DNA from: Clytia hemisphaerica
Taxonomy: Eukaryota > Cnidaria > Hydrozoa > Leptothecata > Clytiidae
Length of the DNA stretch: 64,000 nucleotides
Reading direction: 5' to 3'
NCBI GenBank assembly: GCA_902728285.1
Contig: CACVBU010001299.1
Coordinates: 139,382 to 203,381, forward strand
Both the position numbers and the translations under genes were made by a program. Shown here piece after piece: positions 32,501 through 43,840 of this stretch (position 1 is its first letter; each line of letters opens with the position of its first letter). The notes under the pieces are model-generated. The model was not told the origin of the DNA. It saw nothing but the letters and a program-made list of their open reading frames with translations, and did not search any database.

Positions 32501-35231
32501 TGAACGAGTATTTCACTGATGGTTATGATTTTTTCACAGAACATGTGCGTTTGGTTTGGGAACGCGAAACATGAACGTGTCTAAACTTTTCAATATATCT
32601 CCAGAACCAGGGGGGGGGGACACGCAGTTACTACAAGACATGATGTGTAGTAAGTGCTTTTTCAACACTCTTTTTCAGGACCACCACCCTTTGCAGTTAA
32701 TACACCTTGGTAGTAACTGTTTTCAGAAAAGATTTCCAGGTACCACCCCTGTTTTTGAGTGATATCATCAAAAACATGCTCAAAATTACCCTAAATTGCG
32801 ATTATTTTTCAACCTAAAGTCATTTTTGTGCTAGATTTTCTTTTAATTTACTTGGTTAACAGCTGTTGAGAACATTTTAATGATAATTAGGGAAAGCATA
32901 ATTTCAAAGTTGGGTCTGAGAAAAATTTCAAATTTTTTTTCGTCCATTTATAACAAAATTATTTTTTTTAACAAAGAATTTTTTCACAAAAAAATTCATT
33001 TTTTGTGAAAAATTTTGAAAGTTCTTTAAAAAGAATTAAAATATAAGCACTTACTACACCAAAAGTGTTCGGCACCACCCCCAAACAGCAGTTACTACAC
33101 TGTGTAGTAACTGTTTTCATAACTTCTAAATACAGTACCACCACGGTAGTAAGTGTCATACTGTCTTGTAGTAACTGCGTGCCCCCCTGTCAGAACTAAC
33201 AGATTTTTTGAAATTCTGTAAAAAGATCCAAGTTCCTGAATAGTTTTACTATGTTCTGTGAAAAAATCAAGACAAAAATTTGCGAAGAAAAATAAACCTT
33301 GAACACAAAAAATGCTTTTTAAACACTTTTTTCCACCGAAAAACAAATAACTTTTATAGTCTTACCTTCCCCAAACATTGAAGAAGCCTCTACTAATTAA
33401 AGTAAATGAGATAAGATAAGATAAAACCTTAAAATCAACCAGAATTTACAACCTTTCGTCCAAAGCAAAAGACATGCTTTTCTTGCCGCCATCTTGTTTT
33501 CAAATGAGAATTCTAAAGAATTCTAGAGAATTCTATTTGTTTCCAGCTCCTGCGGTCTTTTTTTCATCCAATCAGATCGCGCGATTTCACTTTTACTTTC
33601 TCTAGTCCAATAAGACTGCAGGATTTGAGTCATGTGACATCTCTATTAAAAACCCGCGCGAATTAAAATAGAAATACAGGGGGTCACACTATTGGCTACA
33701 GGAACTGAAAGCAAGCAATTAAGGCCAATATTTTTGGTTTTTCTGAAGGACAAAAGGTATAGGAAGCGGTCAAAACCACAAATTTTGGACTTAACTCTTT
33801 CTCTCGTCTTTCGTCAAAACAATGGAATGAGTTACTAATAAATCATCCTGACACTGATTTTCACAACCTTGATACTGATGAACTAAAATCTTTAGCTACA
33901 AAATTCTATTTAGACAAATACAAAGCTGAAGACGAATAATCTTTGTGTGTGTGTGTGTCTGTGTGTACGTGTATTGCGTGTGCGTGAACTTAGTGTATTT
34001 TTCCAGGGTGGGAGGGGTGGGTGGTGTAACAGGAAAAACTTTATAGATAAATCTACTCAAAGAAATTGTCATAAAATAAAAGTAAAAATATTTCTTATAT
34101 TCACTATTTTGTTGTCACTATTAATATTATGATAATCGTTTATTCATTTTTTCTTTAGTTCTGTAATAATTTTTCAGTTTCTTCTAGGTTCCCCATTGTA
34201 TTAGAGAAATCTATTTTTTTTTGTAAGGGGTTATCCTGCTGTGTTGCAGCGAAAATATATTCAATTCAATTCAATTTACTGAAAGAGGGATAAGGCTGGG
34301 ACAATCTATTTAAAAGATATGGACAGAAAACTAGGCACTTTTTTGGGTGATAATTAATATTTTACTTAGAAACTTTAATTCTCTTTCCCCCGTCTCACCC
34401 CCCTGATATATGAGCAAGGGAACCATGTTGGCCACCTCTACTGAAAATTTCAGATCAAAACAAACAAGGATTTAATTCCTGTAACTCAAAGAAAATTGGA
34501 AAAAGCTGGTTTTTGACTGTTTCTGATCCTAAAGTGCTATTTTTTGGTAAAAGCTATGCAATTTATGTTTGGATTTCTAGAAAGCTTACCCATTCATGGT
34601 CAATATATTTTTTATTTGACAGTAATCTCTTCATGGAATAAAAAAATATAGTTCAAATCCTGTAGGGTCGTTTTTCAAAAAAAATTTGCCAAAATCGATT
34701 TTCGCATTTCGCCATTTTACCCTGCGCAAACGCACGTGAGAACATAGTAAAACTATTAAGGAACTTGGACTTTTTTACAGAATTTCAAAAAATCTGTTAC
34801 TTCTGGTGATATATATATTGAAAAGTTAAAAACATTGGTAGTTCGCGTTCGCGTTCCCAAAGCAAACGCACGTGGGGGAGGTGGTCTGAAGCTTATCGAC
34901 CGAATGCTGATAAGAAATTTTCTGACTTTCTGACTAGAAAAGGGTCAGATTTTTTAGATAGAAAGTGATCAATTGATTGAAATAATCCTGTTTGATTAAT
35001 AATGCATAGCTATCTACCTGTCAGTGAGCACTCGAAAAAAGATGAAATGGAATAGTAATATCACAAAATATCATAAAAATAGACAGAGTTGACATAGGTA
35101 TCATAAAAGAGCTCCCAATATAAACTTTTACAAGTTATTTTCCTTGGAGTCTTACCTCTGCCAACAAATACCAGACTCGTTGGTAATAATAGTACTGCAA
35201 GTAACAGTGGAAGTGTCAGATACTTGAACAT
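26529..35231 (-). CDS. SSR1: Translocon-associated protein subunit alpha (TRAP-alpha / SSR1)
   Basis: Complete gene on the minus strand. Seven coding exons in transcription order: 35156-35231, 30484-30599, 28574-28664, 27934-28193, 27557-27712, 27207-27306, 26529-26599. All have GT-AG junctions in matching phase and encode 289 residues. TRAP-alpha is an ER membrane glycoprotein of the TRAP complex that sits beside Sec61 and assists translocation of secretory proteins. Visible parts are a signal peptide (MFKYLTLPLLLAVLLLPTS), a long acidic segment (residues ~28-80), the luminal domain with DASFRYPQDY, IQNFTA and GGRPFGLTI, a transmembrane helix (~209-230, LYVLLVAVALLVVFGINYVV) and a basic cytosolic tail ending in ASPRRQSPRQRRVKRSTGS then GEE. 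Length and order match the vertebrate protein (about 286 residues). Introns 1 (4556 bp) and 2 (1884 bp) are swollen by transposons; all exons are intact. Confidence 0.97.
26647..26962. mobile_element. MITE, family 'GAGACCAATTTAATTTG', copy 2
   Basis: Inverted ends of 28 bases beginning GAGACCAATTTAATTTGTTG are exact on both sides. GGTCGGTCGG motifs are just inside. It lies in the last SSR1 intron. Paired with 21526-21886. Confidence 0.85.
28254..28409. mobile_element. MITE fragment, family 'TTTTTATAAGCATAC', copy 2
   Basis: Ends TTTTTATAAGCATACTAACA and AAAAAAAGTATGCTTAAAAA are inverted matches to each other and to the copy at 20985-21370. In SSR1 intron 3; the boundaries are approximate. 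Confidence 0.5.
29221..29799. mobile_element. 579-bp hAT-like MITE, copy 1
   Basis: Ends CAGGGGGGGGGGTCGGTACT and its inverted partner AGTACTGACCCCCCCCCCTG are flanked by a perfect GTCAAAA duplication (29214-29220 and 29800-29806), 7 bases and possibly 8. CAGGG termini and a 7-8 base duplication fit hAT. The interior is non-coding and rich in TACTAAAA motifs on both strands. It lies in SSR1 intron 2. A relative of almost equal length is at 32608-33189. Confidence 0.8.
31247..31640. repeat. Dispersed 'AGGTGGGGGT' repeat, copy 1
   Basis: Begins AGTGGGCACCCCC and carries TTGATGAGAAATTTCAGGTG and several AGGTGGGGGT phrases. The same order occurs at 50466-50800 in a NEDD8 intron, in the same orientation. 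In SSR1 intron 1. Confidence 0.7.
32608..33189. mobile_element. 582-bp hAT-like MITE, copy 2, inserted in the foldback loop
   Basis: Ends are CAGGGGGGGGGACACGCAGT on the left and ACTGCGTGCCCCCCTG on the right, and TTACTACAAGACA continues the match inward. Flanks are CCAGAAC and TCAGAAC, a 7-base duplication with one mismatch. A rearranged copy of the host sequence without the insertion is present at 34739-34872. Confidence 0.8.
33769..34273 (+). pseudogene. 5'-truncated LINE 3' end with (ATTCA)n tail
   Basis: The frame from about 33785 to 33939 encodes a typical non-LTR retrotransposon ORF2 C terminus (SFSRLSSKQWNELLINHP…LDKYKAEDE then stop). An untranslated region follows, with a GT microsatellite (33942-33970), and the copy ends in repeated ATTCA near 34260-34273, as in CR1/L2-type elements. 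Its edges coincide with the break in the right foldback arm (…GGAAGC | TTTACTGAAAG…), so it is a clean later insertion. Non-functional because almost all of the coding region is missing. Confidence 0.75.
34739..34872. repeat. Unoccupied copy of the foldback-loop sequence
   Basis: This segment is the reverse complement of the sequence flanking the MITE at 32608-33189. AACATAGTAAAACTATT through AATTTCAAAAAATCTGTTA matches 33190-33260, and ATATTGAAAAGTT through GCGTTCCCAAAGCAAACGCA matches 32545-32600. The two halves are joined directly by TTCTGG, with no MITE. Confidence 0.8.
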
Positions 35232-36406
35232 CTTTGCTACCTATAAATTTCGACTAGATTTACAAGATATCAGTGGATTACTTCCACGTAATTTAATCAA
35301 ATTCCAAAAATCAACACCAACATAAAAAGTCCTTTCGTTTTCAGATTTTGTCCACGGGAATCTTTCGTGGCCAAAACAAACCACCAAAGTGGATATTTTG
35401 TTTTCAAAGTAGATATTACGTGTGTACCAGGAACGCTAGCCATCATACGAAACAGATATTTGCATTGAAGAGTTTTGTCGGCCAACTTGAAATCATTCTT
35501 TCACTTTCGATATCAATCGGTACCGGCATAACGACTTCTAAGAAGTAAGACAAAAATGGTACCACAAGCCGCGGGGGCAATGAAAAAAAATTTTCTTCCT
35601 TTTTTAAATTCTAAATTTACTTTAATTTTTATTTTACTTTAAATTTTATGAACATCTATCTCTGTATTTTACTGATTAGAACGACAAAGAGGTAAAGTAT
35701 GTAAGTATTCAATTATTATTTCAATTATGTAAGGGTTCTTATTTTTTTCAGTTGCGTTGCCGTTGGGCAGCAATCCTACGTAATAGTCAGAAAATCTGTC
35801 ATATACTATCTTCGCTTTCTGATTTGAATGATGGCGCTGCGATAGAACGTCAGAGGGAACCCTCCGGCCAGATATGGTCGACGCATGCGTCAACTTTTGA
35901 AAATAATTCAAAATTGCGCAATATCCGTGTGGTTGTTTAATTAAAAATAAAATCGCCGTATTGTAATTGTTTATCTTTAAATAATGTTTTTATCTTAAGT
36001 GAGGAAAACCACAGCTTAATTATTGATTTTGACTAACTGCCGTTCAAAACAAAATCTAATTCCGAGAATCTGAAAGTTTATGAAGCAATTCTACAGTTGA
36101 AGATCTTAAAGAAGAAAACCAATTTAATCACATTGGAAGTCTTTCCTTTTGCCATTAAGAAAAAGTAATATCCTATGATGTTGCTAATATGGTAATATGT
36201 ATACTCGCTTCTCTTTTTCATACGGCCGTCCTCCTATAATTACGTGAGAGGTCCTAAAGCCGACAGCCCAGCCTAAAGTAAAGCCGATCAAAGATATACA
36301 AACTAAAATAAAAACAAACCTTTCGCTGTGACGCAACGAAGATACCAAAGTGTCAACTAAACTGAGAGATTTGATACACTGAACCAATTGAACCAAATAA
36401 CAATAA
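35232..36406. other. Upstream flank of SSR1, no gene supported
   Basis: Contains the SSR1 promoter region by position, but no core element was identified. Short open frames on both strands at 35669-35940 overlap each other and resemble nothing known. A 50-base stretch at 36241-36290 is the reverse complement of part of the repeat at 38708-38814. Confidence 0.4.
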
Positions 36407-37039
36407 CAGTTAGTCACACTAGCTTCCCGCCAAAATGCATATCAAAGATTAATGCTGCGAAAGCGCTATATCGTTTACTTGACTCTCAAGCAAAAAAATG
36501 CGCCGCAAAACTTCTAAAGGGATTCATGAAAAAATAACCCGGCGCTTTTTAATGAAAATAACATTTTCAAAAACTTTGAGAAATTGCCTAAAATTTAAGC
36601 CATAGATGAAAAAATTTAAGCCAAGCCAACCTTGAAAACTAATTCGAAGAGCAACTTCCCAAGAAAAAGATCTACGGGGGAGGCGGAACCCACCTAGATC
36701 CGCGCACCGCCGGATAGGCTTTTTCCCGGAAATTTTGCCGGAACTCAAACAATGACCCATTTACATGTGCGGAATTATTTTTACTTTAGCGTATAAACAA
36801 GGCCTTAAAAATCGAAGCGCTGTCTCGGGAATTGAATGACAAAATTTGGTTGGTTGATATTTGGCTGCTGCACGTTCGCAATCGGTAATTTTGTCACATT
36901 TTAAGTTTGCAAGTTTTAATTGATTGTCTTGGGATCTTGAACTTGATTCAGGTAACTCTCATCCTTGTTGTTGAAATACATCCTGTAGATGACTGATGTT
37001 GTTTTTTCTGAAAGCTTAATTTCCTAGTGTGACTAACTG
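36407..37039. mobile_element. 633-bp MITE with 5-bp target duplication, copy A
   Basis: Perfect 16-base inverted ends CAGTTAGTCACACTAG / CTAGTGTGACTAACTG are flanked by AATAA on both sides (36402-36406 and 37040-37044). There is no transposase ORF. The interior is about 95% identical by eye, in inverted orientation, to 41168-41781. A 5-base duplication with CAG termini could fit hAT5-like or another superfamily; the class is undecided. Confidence 0.93.
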
Positions 37040-38707
37040 AATAATTGCTTCTTATAACAAAACATATTTTTTTATTGCAATATGCACAACGTCATAAATG
37101 ACAACAGTAGTAACAGCATCATAAAAAGTAACGAGATGTTTTAATTTTCCAAAGCACACGAAAATATAAAAGAGGTCTGTGTACAAGCGTGCTCATTTTG
37201 AAACGTTACGTAATCAAGCCTGGTTTCTATTACTTTACACTGGCACTTGGCTTGATTGCGGCACAAGTGTTACGCGTAAGCCAAATCGCGTATTACGAAC
37301 AACCTCTAAATTGCCGAGTACAGGAGAAAAAAAAATCGAAATTCAAAATGGCGGTCAAGCCCACGATGATAACTATCAAAAATCTTCGTTTTTCATTCAG
37401 CTATTGCAGCTCAATAAATCAATGAAATAATTTGAAATAAAAAGTAAACAAACCTTGAACCTTTCATGAATCCAAATAAATAAAAGTATTCATCTAAAGT
37501 GAAGATTACATTTCAAAATAAAACGATTTCCAAACCAACCTAAAGTCAGTGTCTGCCAACTAAAAACTTCTCTGCGGGGTCACTGACAAGGAGTTACGAC
37601 TTCAGACTTTAGATTCCAATTCTTGTATAGGCTGCAACTACACTGCCAAATTATCTGTATTACAAAGACTTCCAATTGGGTCCATAAGTTAAGAAAATGA
37701 GATTATCTTATAGCACGGGGGTTCTGTTTTTAAAAACAAACTTCAAAATAAAATTGTTAATGAGCTTGTTACTTAAAATATCACTTACTTACATAATTCA
37801 TTTATGATATAACACCCCTTTCTTAAATAAATGGCCTCTTAAAGTCTTTTATGTTTGCCGCAAGAAGGAAGAAATATTTAATTTGACCCCCGGTTTTTTC
37901 TCTCATTTTCTAGCAATTTCCCGCGTGTTAGTGTAGACACAACTTTAGTCCAGGGAAATGAAGCGTTTTCATTGGTCTAAAATCACGGATGGTCACGTGA
38001 CCAGAATTTTTATCCAGGGAAATGCCGTGGCCGCAATGTTTTGCTTTAGTGAGATTGACCATTTTGTTGTTTAGATTTGAGCGGGCAAAATTTCTGTACA
38101 AACCAAAATATGGCTTCGTTGGAATACCGGTTGAAACACTTGTGGCGGGGCCAAGACTTTGTGTAAGGATACATATAGACAACGTATATTACATTATATT
38201 ATATATTACATGATAAGAATACAAATAGACAGACGTATATTACAATTATTATGTATTACATGACACCTTGCTCCTATTCTAGTAAAGATATTATATGTCG
38301 TCAAAGAGTACACTTAAATGAAGAGCTGTCCGATTGCGGGCCTTCTGTAAATAAACATCCGGACTTATAGGTGGTAAAGAGGGCGTTGATAGTTGCCGCC
38401 TCATTGATTCGATGTTTGTTATTCAAATTAGTGCTACCACATCCGCCCTTTTTTCAATTTCGCACCATTTTTACAATTTAGTCTGTTTGTTTCTTGATGG
38501 AAACCAGTCCAAGTTGTTTTGTATTTTTCCCGCACAAGTCATTTTTATTACAAAACTGTTATCGTTTTAAACATGAGCAACTGATCCAGAATAAAAGGTA
38601 ATCATTTTTACAACTCGCACTTTTTAATTACATTAATTGACATCTTGACATTACAGCTATCTTGTTAGATGTTTTGTTTCGAGAGTTCTAGCAATAGTTT
38701 ATCGCTC

Positions 38708-38814
38708 AACTTGGAGAGGGAATGTTTGTAAACATAGAATTTTTTTTCATAACAGTTATTTGGGGGGTCGGAATTAGGCTGGGCTGTCGGCTTTAGGACC
38801 TCTCACGGTATCTA
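38708..38814. repeat. ~105-bp dispersed repeat, copy 1
   Basis: Contains GGAATGTTTGTAAACATAGA, TTTTCATAACAGTTATTTGG and GGCTGGGCTGTCGGCTTTAG. A direct copy is at 46856-46958 and a partial inverted copy at 36241-36290. Possibly one end of a larger transposon. Confidence 0.75.
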
Positions 38815-41014
38815 CTTTATCTTTTATCTACGGTGGAGTGCAATTGGCAATTTCTACGCTTATACGGCAAAAAGTATATTGAATAGAATGCTCTCTCATT
38901 TCCTGTGTTAAAAACAAAATAGAGAGAGTTTCGTGGTCGCACGGCTTTTTTAAAATATCTTCTAAATATCTTGATTTTGTTTGAGATATAGATCTTTAGT
39001 AGATACAACCAAGGGGATGTAAATAAACCTTCGAGAAGTCAAAGGCAAAATGGTAGATAAGATACGGTAGAAATGAACGAAGATCTTAGTCACTACAGTT
39101 AACAGTAGGATCAGTGGTAAAAGATGCCTGTTTATTTTCAAATTGGGTGATTAATTTTACACTTTTTGAACAAAATCTTTTGGTTTTTACATCTGAAAAC
39201 ACAAGTGAGGAAGACATTGTTGTTCATTATGTTTTATATACAACAGGAAAAGAAATAACACTTATAAAATAGTGATTTCCCTTCTCTTTTTAAAAATAAA
39301 AGTTTATGTTAAACTTTTACGTTTTTTTTCTTCTGCCATTTTAGAATGAATAATTATGGTGTCAGCCCCTCTAATTATGCGAAGATCTTAGTTATAAATT
39401 AAAAAAAGAGGGAATTCTGATTGGTTTTAAATTCAAATTTGGTGTGACAGTTAATAGTTTCAGTTACATAATTTGTGGGTTCCACTGGACTATCTACTTT
39501 TTCCCCCATCAGAATTAGTAAAGGCAAAAGGTAGTTGAGCTCCAGCTCCTGGACTACACCTGTAATAGCCTAGAAATCTAAGCTAGTTTGATTCAGTCAC
39601 TTGTATAAATCTGATGGTCAAGTTGTGACTGAATAACTAGCTTAGGGACAGTAAACTCGGTAGCTTATCAACTGACAACAACAACAATTCAAATTTCGCG
39701 GCGAGGGATAACGTAAACTCACATAATTTGCATAATTATTCGTCGTTGACTTAATTTGTTTCATATCAAAAATATGAAATCACACCACACACAGAACATA
39801 ATATCAAAACATTATTTAGAATTTTTTTATGTTGTCTTTTTTTTATCTTCTGATTGGCTCTTATTGTAAGATTAGATAGACAAACTCTCCGTCTTACAGT
39901 TTATGCGCTCCTTTTGTAAAATATAAAATGAAATTCTATTGCAAAGTGTGCCGATGGAGAGTGAAGGAAAAATTTGTTCATTTTTTTCAAAAAGTTATGT
40001 TTTATGGAAAAGTCAACAAGAGACAAATTCGTTCCTTGAGTGATAATTTTGTGATTTGACATAAAAGTATTTTGTATGATTTTTACAAAGCTCATCTTAA
40101 AAATAACCTTCAACAAAATACTGTAAATAAAAATTACTTTAGACTAGCAGGCTAAAATACCGTATACAAAACAATGTATGTAATCAACATCCCCCAAAAA
40201 AAAAACATTTTCTTGAGTCTTGAATTCGTATAGCTGTCACTGAAAACAAGCACCGACAGTTTTATGTTCTTCGAAAACGAAAGATGTCATTGTCTGTAAA
40301 ATCGAGCATAAAGTCTCAAATTCATAAAACAACAAGAAACCACAACCAGTCAAAAACCAAGAACTGTCTATCATCTATCCATTACAGTATGATACAATAT
40401 CATGTCGATCATGTCATGCAATCCAATCAGAATACAGAACTACAGCATAGGATCTGTACAAGTACTCTCTCTTATATATTGCCACATACGATAGTCAATG
40501 TTCAATCACAAATCTTTACTTTATTATTTGCCATTCTGGAAACAAGCAACTTTTGCTGTCTTTACGACGAATAGCATTCTTTTTTCTTCATCAGTTCAAT
40601 TTTTACCAAAAACAAGAGGAGCACTATCAGGTCGGGATCAGGTCTTGAAAACTTTTTCTGATACAGTGTTCCAAATATCCATCATAATATAATCGAAGAA
40701 AGATCTTGCATTCAATGAGTCCCATCCTCCTACTCGTTTTCTGATAAAATAATTATAAACTTCTATTGCTCACGAAAACTCCCGATTTTTTACCACATGA
40801 CCCACTCTGACCAATCAGAAGCTCACCGAATCCTGCGTTCATATTATGAACGCGCCCTTTCCCTAAGCCAGTATTCCAAGGCAAACTTAAAATCCGTTAA
40901 TATAAAAAATCTTTAAAGCGCCGAAAAACGCTATATTGCCATAAGCTGTGTGTCCTAGCCTTGTGAATACGGGCTTAGTTAACTAGCCTACACCTGTAGC
41001 AGGTGTTTGCCATA

Positions 41015-41135
41015 AGGCGGCAATCACAAATATCTTTGTTTCGCGTCGCCCGACTGACTTTCGAAAATTGAGTAGAATTGAGTCGGTGAGTCGGTAAATT
41101 TGTCAGACTTTTTCTGTCAATGACCTTTGCGAGAG
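41015..41135. repeat. Repeat arm shared with 45410-45530 (inverted)
   Basis: GGCAATCACAAATATCTTTG, TTTCGAAAATTGAGTAGAAT and TGAGTCGGTAAATTTGTCAG match 45410-45530 in reverse complement. A weaker third relative is at 45090-45165. Confidence 0.75.
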
Positions 41136-41167
41136 CAATCAGAATACCAAAATAAACAAATTTCAAA

Positions 41168-41781
41168 CAGTTAGTCACACTAGGAAATCTAGCTTTCAGA
41201 AAAAACAACATCAGTCATCTACAGGATACATTTCAACAACAAGGATGAGAGTTACCTGAATCAAGTTCGCAAGACAATATTAATTAAAACTTGAAAGTTG
41301 GAAACAAAATAAAACGTGCAGCAGCCAAAATCAACCAACCAAAATTTGTCATTCAATTCCCGAGACAGCGCTTCGATTTTTAAGGCCTTGTTTATACGCT
41401 AAAGTAAAAACAATTACGCACATGTAAATGGGTCATTGTTTAAGGTCCGGCAAAATTTCCGGGAGATAGCCTATCCGGCAGTGCGCGGATCTAGGTGGGT
41501 TCCGCCTCCCCCGTAGATCTTTTTCTTGGTAAGTTGATCTTCAAATTAGTTTTCAAGGTTGGCTTGGCTCAAATTTTTTCATCTATGGCTCAAATTTTAG
41601 GCAATTTCTCAAAGTTTTTGAAAATGTTAATTTCATTAAAAAGCGCCGGGTTATTTTTTCATGAATCCCTTTAGAAGTTTTGCGGTGCATTTTTTTGCTT
41701 GAGAGTCAAGTAAACGATATAGCGCTTTCGCAGCATTAATCTTTGATACGCATTTTGGCGGGACGCTAGTGTGGCTAACTG
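41168..41781. mobile_element. 614-bp MITE with 5-bp target duplication, copy B (inverted)
   Basis: Ends CAGTTAGTCACACTAG and CTAGTGTGGCTAACTG (one mismatch) are flanked by TCAAA on both sides (41163-41167 and 41782-41786). The interior is the reverse complement of copy A with scattered substitutions and small indels. Confidence 0.93.
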
Positions 41782-42020
41782 TCAAAGGCTCATTGTAAGT
41801 GATTGAGTGAAGCTATCATCAAAAAATAAAAATAAAACAAACCTTTTTAACCTTTCAATAATCCAAATAAACAAAATATTTCAAATGAATTGATGTCTAA
41901 GTTTGAAAACAAGCACCATTTCCACCATACACTTTTAGAGCAAAAAGCAGCATTTTGCTGAAATCTGCTGCTCTTCCCAGGCAAATAATTTCTCAGAATG
42001 TCAGAGAGTCTGGTGCTGAA

Positions 42021-42203
42021 TAGACCTTTTTTCAAAGAGGCCACCCTGTTGAATAATTATGTAGTCCAGCAGAAAAATAATGATAAAACCATGCATAATT
42101 ATTACAATATGCATGATACAGTAATTATGCATGGCTCTATCATTGTTTTTATGGCTGGACTACATAATGATTCAACAGGACATCCTCTTTGAAAAAAGGT
42201 CTA
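42021..42203. mobile_element. 183-bp foldback MITE, TA-flanked
   Basis: Arms of about 55 bases: the left starts TAGACCTTTTTTCAAAGAGG and continues to ATTATGTAGTCCAGC, and the right is the near-perfect inverted partner ending CCTCTTTGAAAAAAGGTCTA. The loop contains ATGCATAATTATT palindromes. A TA target duplication is possible. Confidence 0.85.
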
Positions 42204-42490
42204 TATATAGTTTAGTGGGTCAAGCTTGTTTTAGTTCTCTATCTTTGTATAAAGCCTGAAAACCTCATCTGAGACGCGGGTCATAAACGATCTTTGTCTA
42301 TTTTGAAGTCGTACAATCTTTTACTTCTCAAAACCATTTAGATTCAGGTTTTATATATAACCAGGCGTACCCAATACTTACTTTTGGTTACTTTTGGTTG
42401 TCTTCGAGCTTCATGCTCTGGCAAGAAACTTTCTGCTTCACACCACAATGCTGCATCCATCAAACCTGAATAAAGGAAGGATGTCGGCAG

Positions 42491-43840
42491 CTAAACAGTT
42501 TTCATATCAAGAATGGAGTTAGAGTCGGCTCTCCTGCACCCTGTGTAACCATGAATCTGTGGCTCGTCTGGGATCGAACTGAGGTGTCTGTCTAGAGAGT
42601 TTTTGAACTTTTCGACTGTAACATTCTTCATATCTCTAATACTCTTGGGCATTGAATTGAATAACTTAGCACCTTGCACAACAAGCGTGCTATCATGTAG
42701 TTTTGAACTATGGGTGCGAACACACATCCTTCCCAATCTTGGGAGTTCCTTGAATTGAAATTTATTGTTGATGTTTGGAACCAGATTTTCAGCTATTTTC
42801 CATGTATACAGGATCCGATATCTCAACCAGTCTCAACCTTCTTCTTTGAAGTGAGTAAAGTTTTAGCTTTTTCAGACAATCCCAATAGTTTTTTGGAGTG
42901 CCAGTTATTCTTTTGAGAAATGATTTTTAGATTTCTTCTAATCTTTGGGTAGAACTGACAGCACTTGGACTCCATAGGACTGAGCAATATTCAATGACTG
43001 GAATAACCAATGATTTGTAAGGAGTAATCATTAGAGTTGGGGTAAACGCGAAGAGAAAGTCCGCAGAATCCAGGAAATCAAGTTTTTTGCTTTCTCAATG
43101 ACTGAATTTATTTGATGTGTAAAGACAGCATCATCTGACATTAGTACTCCCAGGTCCTTCACAAATTTCTTCCTTTCGATATTTTCTCCTGAAGGGGATT
43201 TGTAGTGAGTTTGGTTTTTTATTTCTTCATCTGGACCATAGCGTAGAAGTTCAAACTTTGTGTCATTTAGTTTCATGTTGTTTTCTTCAGTCCAGTCATA
43301 GACTTTTTCTAGTTCTTTTTGAAGAATTTCAACATCCTTTGTGTTTTTGATTGATTTGGTGGCACGTGTATCATCAGCAAATGATTTCAATATACAGTAC
43401 AGTACTTTTTCATCAATGTCACCAATCAATATTAGAAATATAAGAGGTCCCAATACACTGCCTTGAGGGACTCCTGAAATTACTTTCTGGGCTTTGGACT
43501 TGACACCCTTTACTATTACTGTTTGATATCTTTCAGTAAGGAATGATTCAATCCATCTGTGGATTGGTCCGGATATACCCAATTTTGCTTTAATTTCCCA
43601 AGTACAACTGCATGATCGACTTTGTCGAAAGCCTTTGAGAAATCAAGGTAAACAACATCTGCATTCAAACCCTCATCTAATATGTCAAGAATGAGGTCGT
43701 GTTGCTCGAGAAGCTGACTAAGGCAGGATCTCCCACTTCTGAAACCATGTTGGTTTGGATTGAAAAGGTCATTGTTGTTCATGTGATTTACAATATGATT
43801 TCTCAATATTTTCTCGAAAATTTTTATCACATGCGAGGTG
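42491..43840 (-). pseudogene. Non-LTR retrotransposon reverse transcriptase, 5'-truncated and frameshifted
   Basis: Reading right to left, the reverse transcriptase order is kept. It has IFEKILRNHI, NQHGFRSGRSCLSQL, VVYLDFSKAFDKVDH (motif A), then, after a frame change near 43583, GISGPIHRWIESFL, GVPQGSVLGPLIF and FADD in place of YADD (about 43370-43381). A second break near 43031 separates the C-terminal parts, including SLVIPVIEYCSVLWSPSA and a terminal ORF at 42491-42826. The N-terminal endonuclease is absent. It resembles the CR1/L2/jockey group; the exact clade is not decided. Dead copy. Confidence 0.88.

Larger units (their letters stand above)
32100..34447. mobile_element. 2.3-kb foldback structure with nested insertions
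   Basis: The left arm runs from about 32100 to 32490. The right arm is in three blocks: about 33260-33442, 33718-33768 and 34274-34447. Outer ends read CAGTAGGGGTGGCCAACATG on the left and CATGTTGGCCACCTCTACTG on the right. The arms match in inverted order over phrases such as CTTCTTCAATGTTTGGG, GGCCAATATTTTTGG and GGTATAGGAAGC. The right arm is broken by a ~275-bp insertion of unknown class (33443-33717) and a LINE 3' fragment (33769-34273). The loop is broken by a hAT-like MITE (32608-33189). It lies entirely in SSR1 intron 1, so the primary transcript would contain a long imperfect hairpin. Confidence 0.8.
37045..41167. other. Intergenic region between the two MITE copies, no gene supported
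   Basis: AT-rich, with short unrelated ORFs. Local features: a near-duplicate of GACGTATATTACA-type sequence at 38180-38262, a short inverted repeat at 39590-39646 (AGCTAGTTTGATTCAGTCAC and its mirror), and the repeat at 38708-38814. Confidence 0.5.

Noticed and set aside
35669..35940. Overlapping ORFs upstream of SSR1
   Set aside because: The two strands overlap in full, neither resembles a family, and there is no splice partner; could at most be SSR1 5' UTR.
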